Positions 62,734-64,000 of a DNA stretch of 64,000 nt are shown here, piece by piece; the first letter of the stretch is position 1, and the number at the start of each line of letters is the position of its first letter. The position numbers and the translations under genes are program-made. The notes under the pieces are model-generated. The model saw only the letters and a list, made by a program, of their open reading frames with translations, was not told the DNA's origin and searched no databases. Origin of the DNA: Candidatus Poribacteria bacterium (GTDB taxonomy: Bacteria; Poribacteria; WGA-4E; WGA-3G); assembly GCA_022821495.1 (NCBI GenBank), contig JAJEDN010000072.1, forward strand, positions 1 through 64,000, in the 5' to 3' direction.

Positions 62734-63945
62734 ATGGCACGTCTAAAATACGCTTTGATCGGTCACGGCAGACGCGGCGCAGGGCATCTATCAACAGCCG
62801 CTACACTAAAGGACACTTTCGATATAGTTGCTGTGTGTGACGCACACCGGGAATCCGCAGAGGCGGGTGCAGCAAAAGTCGGCACTAAAGCCTATACGGA
62901 TGTTCGGAAAATGCTTGATGAAACCTCGCCAGATGTTTGTGATGTCGTTGTGCCAGTTTCTCTGCATCATATTGTCTCCTGTTACCTCTCACGACGCGGT
63001 ATCTCGCATAACGTAGAGACAGGACTCGCACCAACGCTCGGTTTGATGGATATGATGATTGCCGACGCTGCCGAAAATGGCGTGAAACTTCAGACATCCG
63101 AGAACTTTCCGTTTGTTCCAGTAGAACAGTTCGTCTGTAAACTCATCAAGGAAGGGGTCATCGGAAACGTTCATAAATGCCATCGACTCTTCTCTACAAC
63201 CGGCTACCACGGACTCGCTGCAATACGGTGTCGCATGGATGCCAACCCGAAAGCAGTCAGCAGTATCGGACATACGATGCCTGTCACCCCTTACGTTGAC
63301 CGGGCAAAACGAGATTTTAATCGCGAAAACCTTGAGTTTTACGCCGTAGATTTTGAAAACGGCGGACTCGGGATCGCCATGGTAGGCAATAAGAATGGAT
63401 GTCTCGGACGGAACAAACTCGTCGGTTTTGAGACATGTGGCGAGCGCGGCACAATTATCACCAACGGAAATCAAGGCGCCACCGGCGGCGAAACAGTCAA
63501 TGTTTGCACAGATGAAGACCTGCGAAACGGAGGCAGGGCACAAACTTATGAGCTTCAGAGAGAATACAACGACAGTGGCACTTTGCAACGTATCTTTGTG
63601 GAACTCCCTGAGTCTCTCGGTGGCACTGTGGCGTGGGTAAATCCTTATCGGCAAACAGATATTTCAGAGACGGGTATCTCACTGGCAACGATGCTTGACG
63701 GTATTGCCCGCGCCGTTCGAGAAGATACACAACCACTGTGGACAGGAGAAATGGGTAGAACCGATCAGGAGATGGTGATTGCCGCACATCGATCCATCCG
63801 GACGAGTCGACAACCAATCCAACTCCCACTTGAACCCGATCCGGCAGAAGAAGATGCTTTTGATCGAGATTTTGAAGCACAATTCGGTGTCCACCCGCGC
63901 GCGGATATCGAAAAAGCACTACAAGTTAATTTCAAGGCACGTTAA
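62734..63945 (+). CDS. Gfo/Idh/MocA family oxidoreductase
   Basis: 403 residues. Rossmann strand YALIGHGRRGAGHL near residue 7; the catalytic Lys region of most family members (EKP) is altered here and reads NVETGLAPTLG near residue 95, so the lysine is not obvious and the protein may be non-canonical. ATTSEN-like LQTSENFPFVPVEQF and later GHTMPVTPYVD follow. GGAGG precedes the ATG at 62734. It is next to a DapA-like aldolase. NAD-binding is supported; substrate is not. Confidence 0.82.
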   Translation: MARLKYALIGHGRRGAGHLSTAATLKDTFDIVAVCDAHRESAEAGAAKVGTKAYTDVRKMLDETSPDVCDVVVPVSLHHIVSCYLSRRGISHNVETGLAPTLGLMDMMIADAAENGVKLQTSENFPFVPVEQFVCKLIKEGVIGNVHKCHRLFSTTGYHGLAAIRCRMDANPKAVSSIGHTMPVTPYVDRAKRDFNRENLEFYAVDFENGGLGIAMVGNKNGCLGRNKLVGFETCGERGTIITNGNQGATGGETVNVCTDEDLRNGGRAQTYELQREYNDSGTLQRIFVELPESLGGTVAWVNPYRQTDISETGISLATMLDGIARAVREDTQPLWTGEMGRTDQEMVIAAHRSIRTSRQPIQLPLEPDPAEEDAFDRDFEAQFGVHPRADIEKALQVNFKAR

Positions 63946-63984
63946 TTTGAACCAATATCCCCGTAATATTGTCTAAATTCTCAT

Positions 63985-64000
63985 AAAGAGAGGAAATATG
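63985..64000 (+). other. Ribosome binding site and start codon of a truncated gene
   Basis: GAGAGGAAATATG ends the window, a Shine-Dalgarno sequence followed by ATG at 63998-64000. A gene probably begins here in the same direction as the DapA/Gfo pair, but nothing of its product is visible. Confidence 0.5.

Overview
The window reads as a chromosomal segment of an uncultured, sponge- or plankton-associated type of bacterium. The best guess is Candidatus Poribacteria or a close relative. That is an inference from gene content, not from a marker gene: five Gfo/Idh/MocA oxidoreductases, two phytanoyl-CoA dioxygenase (PhyH) proteins, two mandelate-racemase/enolase-superfamily proteins, a DUF1080 protein, a DapA-like aldolase and a large DUF6785-like membrane protein are mixed among ordinary housekeeping genes. 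No rRNA, prophage, CRISPR array or integrase was seen.

Layout. 1-6.3 kb: a CAT-anticodon tRNA (probably tRNA-Ile2) beside tilS and hpt, a diheme cytochrome c behind a near-perfect sigma-70 promoter, a lipoprotein, and a cell-wall pair (LysM-M23 peptidase, then a beta-barrel/lytic-transglycosylase fusion). 6.3-19 kb: catabolic genes (Gfo/Idh/MocA x3, MR/MLE x2, PhyH, FAD oxidase), interrupted by an IsrB-type OMEGA insertion sequence, plus an orphan solute-binding lipoprotein and a lone DNA methyltransferase. 19-25.6 kb: a DUF1854 protein with a PH-like/zinc-ribbon/ABC exporter fusion, a cupin, an SDR and an NhaC-type antiporter. 25.6-33.4 kb is the least conventional region: a frameshifted sigma factor, a secreted Ala-rich protein with a cysteine tail, a 91-nt structured inverted repeat, two paralogous membrane-anchored proteins sharing an NAEPxxIYxPVxP motif, an STT3-like oligosaccharyltransferase, a CDP-alcohol phosphatidyltransferase and a GspC-like protein. 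33.6-41 kb: ribokinase, a 1003-residue TPR protein, birA, a DUF523 protein, trpC and trpD. 41-48.2 kb: a DUF6785-like membrane protein, PhyH, multiheme cytochrome, DUF1080 protein, Gfo/Idh/MocA and pectate lyase. 48.4-61.3 kb: a DUF5069 protein, ftsB, enolase, ccmB, ccmA, korB, korA and a second ccm operon (ccmE-F-H-I) that runs on into a membrane protein and two HEAT-repeat proteins. 61.7-64 kb: a DapA-like and a Gfo/Idh/MocA gene, with the start codon of a further gene at the window edge.

Working together: the two ccm loci supply heme-attachment machinery that the two c-type cytochromes need. CcmE carries the Cys-type CxxxY heme motif instead of the usual histidine. The oxidoreductase, dehydratase and aldolase genes look like a toolkit for oxidising uncommon sugars, sugar acids or other host-derived carbohydrates. 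Intergenic DNA is rich in repeats: heptamer arrays related to AGTTATC, hairpins with a compensatory base change, GC-rich palindromes, and small elements bounded by AGGACTTACG inverted repeats.
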